The translations under genes were made by a program, and so were the position numbers. Below are positions 19,241-27,315 of a DNA stretch of 42,991 nucleotides, one piece after another. Below the pieces are notes generated by a model. The model saw only the letters and a list, made by a program, of their open reading frames with translations. It was not told where the DNA came from and ran no database searches. The DNA is taken from contig JAEZTB010000038.1 of NCBI GenBank assembly GCA_023443745.1, positions 1-42,991 of the forward strand. The letters run 5' to 3'. The DNA is from Bacillota bacterium (lineage in GTDB: Bacteria > Bacillota > Clostridia > DSM-8532). Numbering within the stretch: the first letter of the stretch is position 1; each line of letters opens with the position of its first letter.

Positions 19241-19423
19241 GCTTTAATAAAACTGACAAAATAATAACAAGTATTACAGACAAAATTGAATAAAGTACTA
19301 GAAATAAATTTCACTACAAATGGATTATATGACCAGAATACAAAGAATGTAATAAAGGTCATCCAATATGCATTTGATCTACCTACCAATGGGGTTTTAA
19401 GCGTAGCAACTACCGACCAGTAA
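19241..19423 (+). pseudogene. Decayed RHS C-terminal tip (peptidoglycan-binding domain relic)
   Basis: Translating across one frameshift gives a clear relative of the RHS tip encoded at 17420-17590. TDKIITSI matches TDKIISSV, KLNKVLEIN matches KLNKALGTN, and LPTNGVLSV matches LPANGVLDV. The frame breaks at about 19282-19285, where an extra A in a run of four moves reading to the next frame. The downstream frame ends at TAA 19421. It has no start codon or ribosome binding site. This is a displaced and decayed tip of another RHS gene. Confidence 0.8.
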
Positions 19424-19432
19424 CTAATAAAT

Positions 19433-19486
19433 AAAAATGACGGGAATGCAGTTCAGGTAACCGATAGGTTCAGCCATAGAGGGTGA
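19433..19486 (+). pseudogene. Short YD-repeat remnant
   Basis: One frame reads KNDGNAVQVTDRFSHRG and then stops. The GNxxxVTDRFxH pattern is that of a YD repeat in RHS proteins. Only about 17 residues are left. It lies right after the decayed tip and runs up to the ribosome binding site of the lipoprotein gene, so it is probably more RHS debris. Confidence 0.5.
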
Positions 19487-19488
19487 TC

Positions 19489-20586
19489 ATGTTGAGAAAG
19501 ATAATGTTAATATGGATAATTTCAATAGTATTAATTATAAGTGGTTGCAAAGCACTTGATATTGGCAATAGTCCAGTATCATCCCCCTCAAACACAACAC
19601 CAACGGTAAATAGTACGAATCCAACAGAAAAAGCCTCTATTTCACCAATACCTATGGATTCCCCTACCGTAACCCCTAGTAAAACGCAAGACAATAAAAG
19701 CGGTTCTGATAAAAGAGGCAATACTGTTGGGAATATAATTAGCGGTTGGGATTGTGCGGTTCAAAATGATATTTTGTATTCTGTTCTATTTGACTTTGAT
19801 AGTTTTAACTATGCTTTATATAGTTCCCATATTGACGGTAGTGATGAACTAAAAATCTATTCAGGTGAAATACATATATTAAATATTATTGGTAACTGGA
19901 TATACTATAGTGACAGTGCTAACGATAATACTTTATGTAAGATGAAAACTGATGGGAGTAGCATAACAAAAATCACTGATGATGAAGCTATGTATATCAA
20001 TGTCATAGGAGATTGGATTTATTACTCTGTATACCCACAAGCAGGATTATATAAAATAAAGCTAGATGGGACTGGAAAAACAAAATTATTAAGTTATCAA
20101 TGCGCATATGTTATAGCAGTTAATGATTGGATATATTTTTCAAATTCCAATGACAATGATAAACTTTATAAAATTAGAACAGATGGTTCTCAATTAACTA
20201 AGATGAATGATGATGACTCTAATTATCCCAATATATTTAAAGATTGGATTTATTATTCGACTGAGAGTGGCTTATATAAAATGAAAACCGACGGCTCTGA
20301 AAAAATAAAGTTGAATGATGATGATCTGAGATATATAAATGTTGATGGTGATTGGGTATACTATATCAATTTTACTCAAAACAGCGGGTTATACAAGATG
20401 AGACTTGATGGATCGGATATAACAAAACTAGATGAAGGTAGAAAAGGAGAACGGCTTAAATCAATAAGTATTATCGGTGATTGGATAAGATATATAAAAG
20501 ATATTGGTGACGATTATGAAGTTTATCAGATAAAAAAGGATGGGACAGATAAGAAAATGATTCGACCTGGTATTTACAGCCAATAA
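19489..20586 (+). CDS. Lipoprotein with DUF5050-like repeats
   Basis: This protein of about 365 residues has a lipoprotein signal (lipobox LIISGC, Cys 20), a Ser/Thr/Pro-rich linker to about residue 75, and six repeats built on the pattern GDWIYYS...LYKMKTDGS. Such repeats form a beta-propeller-like fold in surface proteins (DUF5050 group). AGAGGG lies 5-6 bases before the ATG at 19489. A GTG six bases earlier would overlap that site. It would be anchored on the outer face of the cell membrane. It lies in the RHS island and is A/T-rich. It could be an immunity lipoprotein against an RHS tip, but nothing in the sequence proves this. Confidence 0.8.
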   Translation: MLRKIMLIWIISIVLIISGCKALDIGNSPVSSPSNTTPTVNSTNPTEKASISPIPMDSPTVTPSKTQDNKSGSDKRGNTVGNIISGWDCAVQNDILYSVLFDFDSFNYALYSSHIDGSDELKIYSGEIHILNIIGNWIYYSDSANDNTLCKMKTDGSSITKITDDEAMYINVIGDWIYYSVYPQAGLYKIKLDGTGKTKLLSYQCAYVIAVNDWIYFSNSNDNDKLYKIRTDGSQLTKMNDDDSNYPNIFKDWIYYSTESGLYKMKTDGSEKIKLNDDDLRYINVDGDWVYYINFTQNSGLYKMRLDGSDITKLDEGRKGERLKSISIIGDWIRYIKDIGDDYEVYQIKKDGTDKKMIRPGIYSQ

Positions 20587-20646
20587 TCATCAGCCAATTG
20601 CTCACCGTAAGTGCTACGCCATCAAACCAAAATGATAGAGTTCCGC

Positions 20647-20883
20647 GCAAAAAATATGGAATTTAAAAGCAGGAACAGAAGCCCAAAACCTTTGAGCCAT
20701 CGGATATTTAAGCCACAAGATAGATGTATCTTGGCCTTTCTAACACCCTTCACAAGGAACATAGCCCTAAAGGCTCTACCCTATGCAAATGACAAACCGG
20801 TATTGAATGCCGCCTATAAGGAATTCTTTGAATACGCAGGGGAAAGACTCATTTACCTGGCCAGACAATTTTCCAATAGATAA
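20647..20883 (+). pseudogene. Chimeric relic: RHS fragment joined to anSME 3' end
   Basis: Bases 20647-20786 are a diverged copy of 16385-16524 inside the RHS gene. Bases 20787-20883 are a copy of the anSME 3' end (from 9072), with a 9-bp in-frame deletion and then the same stop and terminator. An ORF of 90 codons crosses the join. It reads the anSME part in its true frame (EFFEYAGERLIYLARQF) but the RHS part in a wrong frame, so no functional product is expected. It records a recombination between the two genes. Confidence 0.85.
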
Positions 20884-20907
20884 ACCTTCATTAGAGTTTA
20901 TGGGTTA

Positions 20908-20934
20908 AAAAAGGGGCTGCTATGCAGCCCTTTA
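20908..20934. terminator. Terminator copy between anSME relic and GH18-like gene
   Basis: AAAGGGGCTGC and GCAGCCCTTT flank a TAT loop, giving a strong stem with A- and T-rich sides. It is homologous to the terminator at 9208-9236. It ends just before the stop codon of the convergent GH18-like gene and can serve both strands. Confidence 0.75.
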
Positions 20935-20939
20935 AATAT

Positions 20940-22670
20940 CTAATAATGCTTCATAATTTCTCTCCAGATATCCAGCCCCAGCTCAGGGGCCTCTGCATAA
21001 TTTGGGATATTTCCTAACCGCCAGAGGGAGAGCCCTTTTATACCGAACATTTTAGCCAGCTTGATCTTCTCGGTAATGCTTTGCTGGTTTTCATACCAGA
21101 CAATATTTTGCGTACCGTCTTCCGCATCAAATTTTGCATAGGGGTTCTGGCTGAGTCCGGAGTAATTTAAGGAAACGGCGCCTTTTAAAAAGCGATCACG
21201 CAATTGCTCATAAGAGGGATGGTAGGGTGTACGGTTAATGACCTTGCCATCCTTCAACTTCCATTGAGCGGTGTCCATGGAAAGCTGAAGCCATATTTTA
21301 CTGAGGTCCTTTACACCGTTTGCCGGGTCAGTAATGCTTTTTAAAGCGTAATATACCTCATCAAAGGGTGTTACAGGCGTGTCGGTATAACCTCTTTGCA
21401 TTTCTGCGTCGGTTAACGAGGTGGCTTCATAGTCATGAGCCATAAGAATAACCCTGTCTGCCAGCTCTCCGATAGTTTTATAATCGTAGCCGTCGAAATA
21501 GACCTGACCGGGCTTTCCTCTTGGATGAACAGCTACATAGAGTAATTTGCCGGTTTTGCTCAGTTCAGCTTTGAGTTCAGATAAAAAGGCGTTGTACGAA
21601 AGCTTAAGGGCTTCACCCTTAAAACCTTCAAAGTCTGAAACCAAACCGTCAAAGCTAACCGAAGAGCCATGCTTCTCCGTGTTGTTCACCATGGTGGTCA
21701 TGGCTTCTATGACCTGCTTTCTGACCTCTTTATTGCTTACAATAAGCTCGGCTAGATTTACAGACTTATTGGATACTGCATCGAACACAATCTGGTCTTT
21801 TACAAAGAACATGAGTTGGCGGGAGACCTGACCGGCCGTGGCTTTTTGAAGCACCTCGGTATAGCCTGTGGGTATGTAATATTCATTGGTACCACTGTCG
21901 GTATTGATCTTAACCTGTTTTGAGGCCTCATCGTATTCCAGCCGTGCCCAGCCGAAGCTGGCAGAATTCAGTAAAGGAAACTTGTCGATCTGGCTTGCCG
22001 AGTTGATGGCATAGAAGGCATGGAGTTCGCTTAAGGGGGTATTAAGCTTGTCATACATGCGTATCATCATGGCGGCCGCTTGCTCACGGGTTGCAGAAGC
22101 CTTAGGACTGAAGTTTTTGCCGTCGCCAAAGACGATGCCCAAATCCTTGGCAATTGTTATATATCCCGAATTTTGCGTTACGTCCTCAAAAGGCTTCTCC
22201 AGTGAATTGAGCTGATTGGCCAGAGTATCATAGCCAAGGGTTCTGACAATCATCATGGAGATTTCTTCGCGGGTTATGGGATCGTCTGTCCTAAATTTCT
22301 CACAGTCTTTTATGATCACACCATGTAAAAGCGCAGTCTCAATGGAACCATAAAAATTATGATTCAGATTCATATTATCGGTAAAGCTTCCCTGAGGTGG
22401 CTTAACAATCTCCCAGCCCATGAGACGTACCAGAAAGGTTACAAACTCGCCTCGCTTCAAGGTTTTGCCAAAACCAAACTGATTGTTTCCGATTCCCTGG
22501 GTAATATTCAATTCCCGCAAGCGTTGAACCTGGTCATAGGCCCAGTGTTTTTGAGGCACATCAGTAAAAGGGACTGCTGTTTGAGCGTTTACTGCTACAT
22601 TACCTGAGAAAGAAGTGCACACTAGCGCCAGAATCATGGTTATGACCATGGTAAATTTCTTAATTGACAT
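20940..22670 (-). CDS. Surface GH18-like glycosidase with SLH repeats
   Basis: This 576-residue secreted protein has a signal peptide (residues 1-30, ending near VNAQT). Three S-layer-homology-like repeats follow (about 35-210; FTDVPQKHWAYDQVQRL is a typical start). A GH18-like catalytic domain occupies about 225-576. The motif FDGLVSDFEGF fits the GH18 DGxxxDxE pattern with Glu as proton donor. VAVHPRG, ILMAHDYE and the C-terminal GLSLWRLGN also match the spore-peptidoglycan/chitinase-like branch. It probably hydrolyses cell-wall or chitin-like glycans at the cell surface, to which the SLH repeats bind it. AAAGGA lies before the ATG. Confidence 0.85.
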   Translation of the reverse strand: MSIKKFTMVITMILALVCTSFSGNVAVNAQTAVPFTDVPQKHWAYDQVQRLRELNITQGIGNNQFGFGKTLKRGEFVTFLVRLMGWEIVKPPQGSFTDNMNLNHNFYGSIETALLHGVIIKDCEKFRTDDPITREEISMMIVRTLGYDTLANQLNSLEKPFEDVTQNSGYITIAKDLGIVFGDGKNFSPKASATREQAAAMMIRMYDKLNTPLSELHAFYAINSASQIDKFPLLNSASFGWARLEYDEASKQVKINTDSGTNEYYIPTGYTEVLQKATAGQVSRQLMFFVKDQIVFDAVSNKSVNLAELIVSNKEVRKQVIEAMTTMVNNTEKHGSSVSFDGLVSDFEGFKGEALKLSYNAFLSELKAELSKTGKLLYVAVHPRGKPGQVYFDGYDYKTIGELADRVILMAHDYEATSLTDAEMQRGYTDTPVTPFDEVYYALKSITDPANGVKDLSKIWLQLSMDTAQWKLKDGKVINRTPYHPSYEQLRDRFLKGAVSLNYSGLSQNPYAKFDAEDGTQNIVWYENQQSITEKIKLAKMFGIKGLSLWRLGNIPNYAEAPELGLDIWREIMKHY

Positions 22671-22752
22671 TTTTTGATCAATCCTTTTTTATTGGTTATT
22701 TAAATGATTTCACCCCAGAAAGTCACAACGTGGATTTCTGGTTGATAACCAT

Positions 22753-22758
22753 ATTATA
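22753..22758 (-). promoter_or_regulatory. Extended -10 promoter for the GH18-like gene
   Basis: On the minus strand the sequence TGCTATAAT gives a perfect -10 with the TGn extension. It lies about 85 bases upstream of the start codon. No good -35 is present at 17 bp, as is usual for extended -10 promoters. Confidence 0.5.
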
Positions 22759-22876
22759 GCACATGAATGCCCCCGCTAAGGATAAAATGCTGATTGTTTG
22801 TGCTATTTTTGGTTAAACTACACCGGATAAACTCGATGAAGAGAACTTATTCTAAGTCTTCACCAAGGAGCACGTA

Positions 22877-23743
22877 ATGGATGACAGAACTGCTTACAGC
22901 ATTCTTAAAATCAGACCGGGAACAAGTCATGAGGATATATCCAGGAGATACGAGCATTTCATTAAGCTCTATAAGCGTTATCTCATGGGACAAAGCATAA
23001 ATATGAGCCCTGAGGAAATTGAGCAAATGAAAAGGGCTTATGTGCATTTGCTCTACAAAAGAATCGGAGACGATGAACTCAAGGATTTGTATCCTCCGGA
23101 GAATACTAGCCTCGGTCATCAGCTGTGGGAAAGCAGTTGTAAGGCTACCCGGCCCTTTCTGGTGCGTCACAAGGCCAAGGTTATCTATACTCTGATCATG
23201 TGTGTGCTGACTTACATCATTATCGCTGTCCGAAATTATCAGCCTGTTGACTTGAAAATTGCGGTTTTAAGCCAGTCGGAATCATCCTCCATCTATGAAA
23301 TGGAAATTGAAAGTATGACTGCAGACGCTTATGAGGTAATTCTTACTGAAAACCTTTCCGGGGTAAAAAGGCCCAAAATAGAGTTTCAAGGCTACTTGTA
23401 CGAAAATGAGGCTGGACTGGGCATGACCATGAACACCATTTCAGATGAATATGATGTTTATATCATGGATGAGCGTTTGCTAAAAGAGCTTAAAGCAAGG
23501 GGTGTTACGTTTTTGTCTCTGGATCGATATATGAGCACTAAGACTGATCAGGCCTATAACCCCTTCCTTCAGGGTGATCAAAGTATATCCGAAGTCTATA
23601 TTGACAATGATACAAGTCTTTATCAGTACGTCTGCAATCTGCGAAACGACAATCGAGTCTGGGTAGCCGTTGTTTATTCAGAATCGAAACATCTGGGACA
23701 AGCCTTGCAGTTCATCAAATATATAAATGATTCCAATGAATGA
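22877..23743 (+). CDS. J-domain-like membrane protein
   Basis: This is a 288-residue protein. Residues 3-65 resemble a DnaJ J-domain (TAYSILKIRPGTSHEDISRRY start, then a second long helix), but the essential HPD tripeptide is absent, so it probably cannot stimulate DnaK. A single membrane helix (about 98-118, VIYTLIMCVLTYIIIAV) separates this cytosolic part from an outside domain of about 165 residues that I do not recognise. AAGGAG lies about 9 bases before the ATG. It lies upstream of the alpha-galactosidase gene on the same strand. Confidence 0.7.
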   Translation: MDDRTAYSILKIRPGTSHEDISRRYEHFIKLYKRYLMGQSINMSPEEIEQMKRAYVHLLYKRIGDDELKDLYPPENTSLGHQLWESSCKATRPFLVRHKAKVIYTLIMCVLTYIIIAVRNYQPVDLKIAVLSQSESSSIYEMEIESMTADAYEVILTENLSGVKRPKIEFQGYLYENEAGLGMTMNTISDEYDVYIMDERLLKELKARGVTFLSLDRYMSTKTDQAYNPFLQGDQSISEVYIDNDTSLYQYVCNLRNDNRVWVAVVYSESKHLGQALQFIKYINDSNE

Positions 23744-23825
23744 AAATTAGCTTGAAATGAAACAAGATAACGGTTATAGTATTCTCATCAGAGTATATAA
23801 CGAGCGTTATATAAAGGGGTTAGCT

Positions 23826-25691
23826 ATGGAAATTAATAAGCTTTTAGGTAAGAACTTTATTGATGCGGATTTCGAAGTCAGCCTAAAAAACGGGAGAATC
23901 CGATTGAATAGGCAGGATTTTAACCTGCGGTATGTCGGGATGACCAATGGTGCGTACATATATGAGGGCGGGTACGACAAGCTGAGGGTGACCTGTTCAC
24001 TTTTACCCGAAGGCGGAGGGATAAGCTGGACGACTGAACTGGAAAGCTCAGTGCCATTGGAATGTGAGAGTATAGCCCTTCATTTGACCTACCGGGAAAA
24101 AGGTGTTGATCTCTCTGACCGCAGAGTACCCTGTGCCGGTAAGAATGTGGCTGATTCAGGCTTACATAAGATTGGAAAATGGGGAAGAACTAAAGAGGAC
24201 ACCCGCTTTTGCGGCCTTTTTGAAAGCAGTACCAATCCCTGTGTTTTCTTGGGAACAAAGATTCCTCAGAAAAATCTCCATCTCTATCAGGCTCTACTGA
24301 TGGAAAAGGACACCGTCCGCTTTACGGCAACCACTTCCTTCACTGTGGGCCAACAAAAGAATCTAAAGCTAAAGACTGAAACCACTTGGATCTTAACAGG
24401 AAAGACTCCCCTGGAATCTCTCCTGGCCTATGCCAGCCATATTCCCACACTTCCGGATGACCGTTTTGCCGCGCCGTTAATCGGTTGGAATACCTGGGAC
24501 TATTATTTCTCAGCACTGTCTCATGAAGACATCATGGAGAACTGTGAGGCCATTGCCGGAGATGAGGTCTTAACCAGACATATGAAGTGTTGCATCCTTG
24601 ACATGGGATGGGAGCACAGGGAGGGCGATTGGTACGCCAATTACAGATTCCCTCTGGGCATGGAGCATACAGCCGAGGAGATTAAGAAGAAGGGGCTTGT
24701 TCCGGGAATCTGGACCAATGGCTGTCAGATCCAGACCCTGTCCTATAATGCGCTGCGGAAAGGCCGTATGCTTTTAAAGGACCAATATGGCGATCCTCTT
24801 GTCGTAGAGGGCATGTATGTCATTGATCCTACTCATCCGGACGGCGCGGCCCATTTTTATGGGATCTACTCCAGGCTTTATGGTTATGGCTATCGAATAT
24901 TTAAGGTGGATTTTGTGGATTCCCTTCTCTTTGCCAGAGACTTCTACAAGGAGGACTATGGCCCTTATGATGCAATCCGGGAGCTGTTTTCCATCGTAAG
25001 AAAGGCTGTGGGCTCAGACAGCCATATCATCGGCTGCTCCTACCCGGCAGAATGCGGCTCCGGCTATACAGACTCCAATCGAATCAGTGTGGATATCCAT
25101 AATCAATGGGGCCATGTGCGATGGGTTATGGAATACCTCCAGCTTTCTTTCTGGGAAAACGGGCGTTTGTTCCGCATTGATCCCGACTTTTTGCTGGTAA
25201 GGGGGAAGGATACATCCTTGGAGGAAGAGACAAATGTTTACAATCCCTTTGCCAATGCCCCCAAGATTGTGGGTGATGTGAGTGAGCGCTGGAGAAGGGG
25301 AGAGGTTTTTGATCGGTATGAAGCCGAGACCTGGGCCAATGTTGTAGTTTTTGCGGGTGGAAATATCATTAATTCGGACAGGCTCTCCATGCTCAATGAA
25401 AAAGGAAAAGAGCTGCTACATACTCATCTGGAGCCGCTACCCATGACCGCCATGCCTCTGGACCTGGGTGAAGACGGCGTTTCGTCCTTCTGGTATTCCG
25501 GAAACGACGATAAGAATCACCTGCTCATGATTAATCACGGGAATTTAAAGGATGAAGTCATTTTTGATTTTGCTCAATATCGTCTGGCTGCACCTGTACA
25601 TATTACCGCAAACAAAAAAGACGTAGCCTATGTTGATAGCAAAATCACGGCTATACTTGAACGGCATGAAAGCGTAGTTATTAATTGGTAG
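23826..25691 (+). CDS. Alpha-galactosidase-like glycoside hydrolase (GH36/GH27 clan)
   Basis: This is a cytosolic protein of about 621 residues. It has an N-terminal beta-rich part, then a TIM barrel opening with LIGWNTWDYY, and KVDFVD carrying the catalytic nucleophile Asp (about residue 361). RISVDIHNQW probably holds the acid/base Asp (about 421). These features fit clan GH-D enzymes, which remove terminal alpha-galactose or related residues. I chose ATG 23826 because AAGGGG lies 7 bases before it. The longer reading from ATG 23757 has no ribosome binding site. No signal peptide is seen. The exact substrate is uncertain. A 33-bp piece of this gene has a diverged copy at 9249-9280. Confidence 0.82.
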   Translation: MEINKLLGKNFIDADFEVSLKNGRIRLNRQDFNLRYVGMTNGAYIYEGGYDKLRVTCSLLPEGGGISWTTELESSVPLECESIALHLTYREKGVDLSDRRVPCAGKNVADSGLHKIGKWGRTKEDTRFCGLFESSTNPCVFLGTKIPQKNLHLYQALLMEKDTVRFTATTSFTVGQQKNLKLKTETTWILTGKTPLESLLAYASHIPTLPDDRFAAPLIGWNTWDYYFSALSHEDIMENCEAIAGDEVLTRHMKCCILDMGWEHREGDWYANYRFPLGMEHTAEEIKKKGLVPGIWTNGCQIQTLSYNALRKGRMLLKDQYGDPLVVEGMYVIDPTHPDGAAHFYGIYSRLYGYGYRIFKVDFVDSLLFARDFYKEDYGPYDAIRELFSIVRKAVGSDSHIIGCSYPAECGSGYTDSNRISVDIHNQWGHVRWVMEYLQLSFWENGRLFRIDPDFLLVRGKDTSLEEETNVYNPFANAPKIVGDVSERWRRGEVFDRYEAETWANVVVFAGGNIINSDRLSMLNEKGKELLHTHLEPLPMTAMPLDLGEDGVSSFWYSGNDDKNHLLMINHGNLKDEVIFDFAQYRLAAPVHITANKKDVAYVDSKITAILERHESVVINW

Positions 25692-25720
25692 GCATTAATA
25701 ACCGCATTCTCCGATATATG

Positions 25721-25757
25721 AAAAAGCGCTGAGAGATTGACTCCCAGCGTTTTTTTT
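25721..25757. terminator. Bidirectional terminator
   Basis: CGCTG-A-GAG and CTC-C-CAGCG enclose a five-base loop, with five As before and eight Ts after. It lies between the convergent alpha-galactosidase and oxidoreductase genes and can serve both. Confidence 0.88.
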
Positions 25758-25765
25758 CAGGTTTT

Positions 25766-27022
25766 TTAAAACAAATCGTCGTGTACAGCATCCAGAGAAT
25801 AGATGGTCTTGGGCAATGGCTCCCGCTTTATCCAGCGGCCGCGGGTAAAGTCGGGGATAGGCACCGGATGTCCGCCCATGGCAATGGATTGCTCGGAAAG
25901 GCAGGTGATGGCCATCCAGGAAGCGGCGTCATAGACATCAATAGGGGGTTCGGTGTTATTGGCCACAGCGTCAAAAAATGCTGAAAGCACCAGATAATCA
26001 ATACCGCCATGCCCTTTCTGAATGCCTGAAGACTTATAGCGCTTCCACAGGGGATGACCGCATTCCTCAAGGTATTTGTCAAAGTTCTCCCATACGTGTT
26101 CCTCTTCAGGATCACCGGTGCAATGGTCCTTCACATTATCCCACAGGAAGATGGAGTTATTGTCCTCCATCCAGATCCCTCCGGTGCCCTGTACCCTGCC
26201 GGCTCTGGAATAGGGGCGGGGCAGGGAAACATCATGAGTAAGCAGGATGGTTTCACCGTGTGCGCATTTGATCATGGTTGTGGTAATATCGCCCTGAATA
26301 AACTCCATCTGATGCAAATCGCTGTCCTTGGGAGCACGCTCCTTGATCCAGGCCTTCAGTCCCTTGGCACTGGATGACATAGAGGTCAGCGTCATCATAC
26401 GGTTTCCACGATTTAGGTTCAGTAGCTTAGCAATAGGACCCAGCTCATGGGTCGGATAAAGCTCCCCATTGCGGTGCAGAAAATTGTCAAAACGATAATG
26501 GCGGTTTTCCCGACCATTGGTAATTTCTCCTCTAAGATCGTGCTGATAACCGCCTTGGCAGTGAACCAGCTCACCGAACATCCCCTTTTTGACCATGTTC
26601 AGTATAGCCATTTCCTTTTCGCCGTAACAGCAGTTTTCAAGCATCATGAGCTTGGTGCCTGTTTTTTCCTGCATACGAACAAGCTCCCAGCAGTCCTCGA
26701 TATCATAGGCACCTCCCACTTCAAGTCCCACATATTTGCCTGACTGAAGCGCATCGTTGGTGACAGTGGAATGAGTGTTCCAGGAGGTGGCAATGATCAC
26801 ACAGTCAATATCCGGTGATCGGAGAATTTGCTGATAGTCGGTAAAACCCTCGGGTATTCTGCCGGTTAAGGCAGCTATTCTTGCTTTGGCACTCTCAACA
26901 CGGTCCGGATAAAGATCTGAAACAGCTGCCAGCTCCATCTGATCCCCCATGGCAGCCAGTGTTTCAATGAGGGACAGGCCCCGTCCACCCAAACCAATGA
27001 GCCCCAATCGTACTTTTCTCAT
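25766..27022 (-). CDS. Gfo/Idh/MocA-family NAD(P)-dependent oxidoreductase
   Basis: This protein of about 418 residues begins with a Rossmann fold (LGLIGLGGRGLSLI) and has the family's CVIATSWNTH and GKYVGLEVGG segments. The following part resembles the larger members that include GH109-type retaining glycosidases (NGELYPTHELGP, with a His in the site region). It may oxidise a sugar or cyclitol or act as an NAD-dependent glycosidase. ATG 27022 is preferred: GGAG lies 11 bases before it, whereas the GTG at 27034 overlaps the ribosome binding site. It is divergent from the LacI gene, with operator-like palindromes between them. Confidence 0.87.
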   Translation of the reverse strand: MRKVRLGLIGLGGRGLSLIETLAAMGDQMELAAVSDLYPDRVESAKARIAALTGRIPEGFTDYQQILRSPDIDCVIIATSWNTHSTVTNDALQSGKYVGLEVGGAYDIEDCWELVRMQEKTGTKLMMLENCCYGEKEMAILNMVKKGMFGELVHCQGGYQHDLRGEITNGRENRHYRFDNFLHRNGELYPTHELGPIAKLLNLNRGNRMMTLTSMSSSAKGLKAWIKERAPKDSDLHQMEFIQGDITTTMIKCAHGETILLTHDVSLPRPYSRAGRVQGTGGIWMEDNNSIFLWDNVKDHCTGDPEEEHVWENFDKYLEECGHPLWKRYKSSGIQKGHGGIDYLVLSAFFDAVANNTEPPIDVYDAASWMAITCLSEQSIAMGGHPVPIPDFTRGRWIKREPLPKTIYSLDAVHDDLF

Positions 27023-27098
27023 ACTTTTATACACTCCTTGCTCTAGTCTCGTTGTACATTACTTGCAGATCATCATTGTACATCACGTCACATCGCAA

Positions 27099-27125
27099 TA
27101 TAACGTTATAACATAAAACGTTATA
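27099..27125. promoter_or_regulatory. Paired operator candidates upstream of the oxidoreductase gene
   Basis: TATAACGTTATA (27099-27110) is a perfect 12-bp palindrome. TAAAACGTTATA (27114-27125) is nearly perfect and shares the AACGTT centre. The 15-bp centre-to-centre spacing suggests cooperative binding. They lie about 80-100 bases upstream of the oxidoreductase start and resemble LacI-family operators. The related half-sites at 27283-27296 support a common regulator. Confidence 0.55.
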
Positions 27126-27243
27126 TTTTTAAAGACCTTTATATAATATATCATGACTTAAATTTTTAAAATGTCAATAATTGCGTTGCATTTAGGACAA
27201 AATGCACTAAAAAACTGTATTTTATGTATACAAAATAAATATA

Positions 27244-27272
27244 TTGACAGCTAACGGTGGGGATGATATATT
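27244..27272 (+). promoter_or_regulatory. Sigma-A promoter of the LacI-family gene
   Basis: Perfect TTGACA (27244-27249), a 17-bp spacer, and TATATT (27267-27272). Transcription would start near 27279, just before the palindrome at 27283, so a repressor bound there would block it. Confidence 0.8.
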
Positions 27273-27282
27273 CTAGTTAGAC

Positions 27283-27296
27283 ATAACGGACGTTAT
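27283..27296. promoter_or_regulatory. Operator candidate at the LacI transcription start
   Basis: ATAACG-GA-CGTTAT is a perfect inverted repeat with a two-base centre. Its half-site ATAACG is the same as in the palindromes at 27099-27125, with a wider centre. Its place right after the promoter fits autorepression. Confidence 0.55.
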
Positions 27297-27315
27297 TTTT
27301 TTGATGGAGGTAGTT

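Noticed and set aside
20611..20883. 90-codon ORF as a real gene
   Set aside because: Its first part is an RHS fragment in the wrong frame and its last part is a truncated anSME tail.
23757..23825. ATG 23757 as start of the alpha-galactosidase
   Set aside because: No ribosome binding site is seen. ATG 23826 has AAGGGG 7 bases upstream.
27023..27034. GTG 27034 as start of the oxidoreductase
   Set aside because: It overlaps the only ribosome binding site. ATG 27022 follows it at usable distance.
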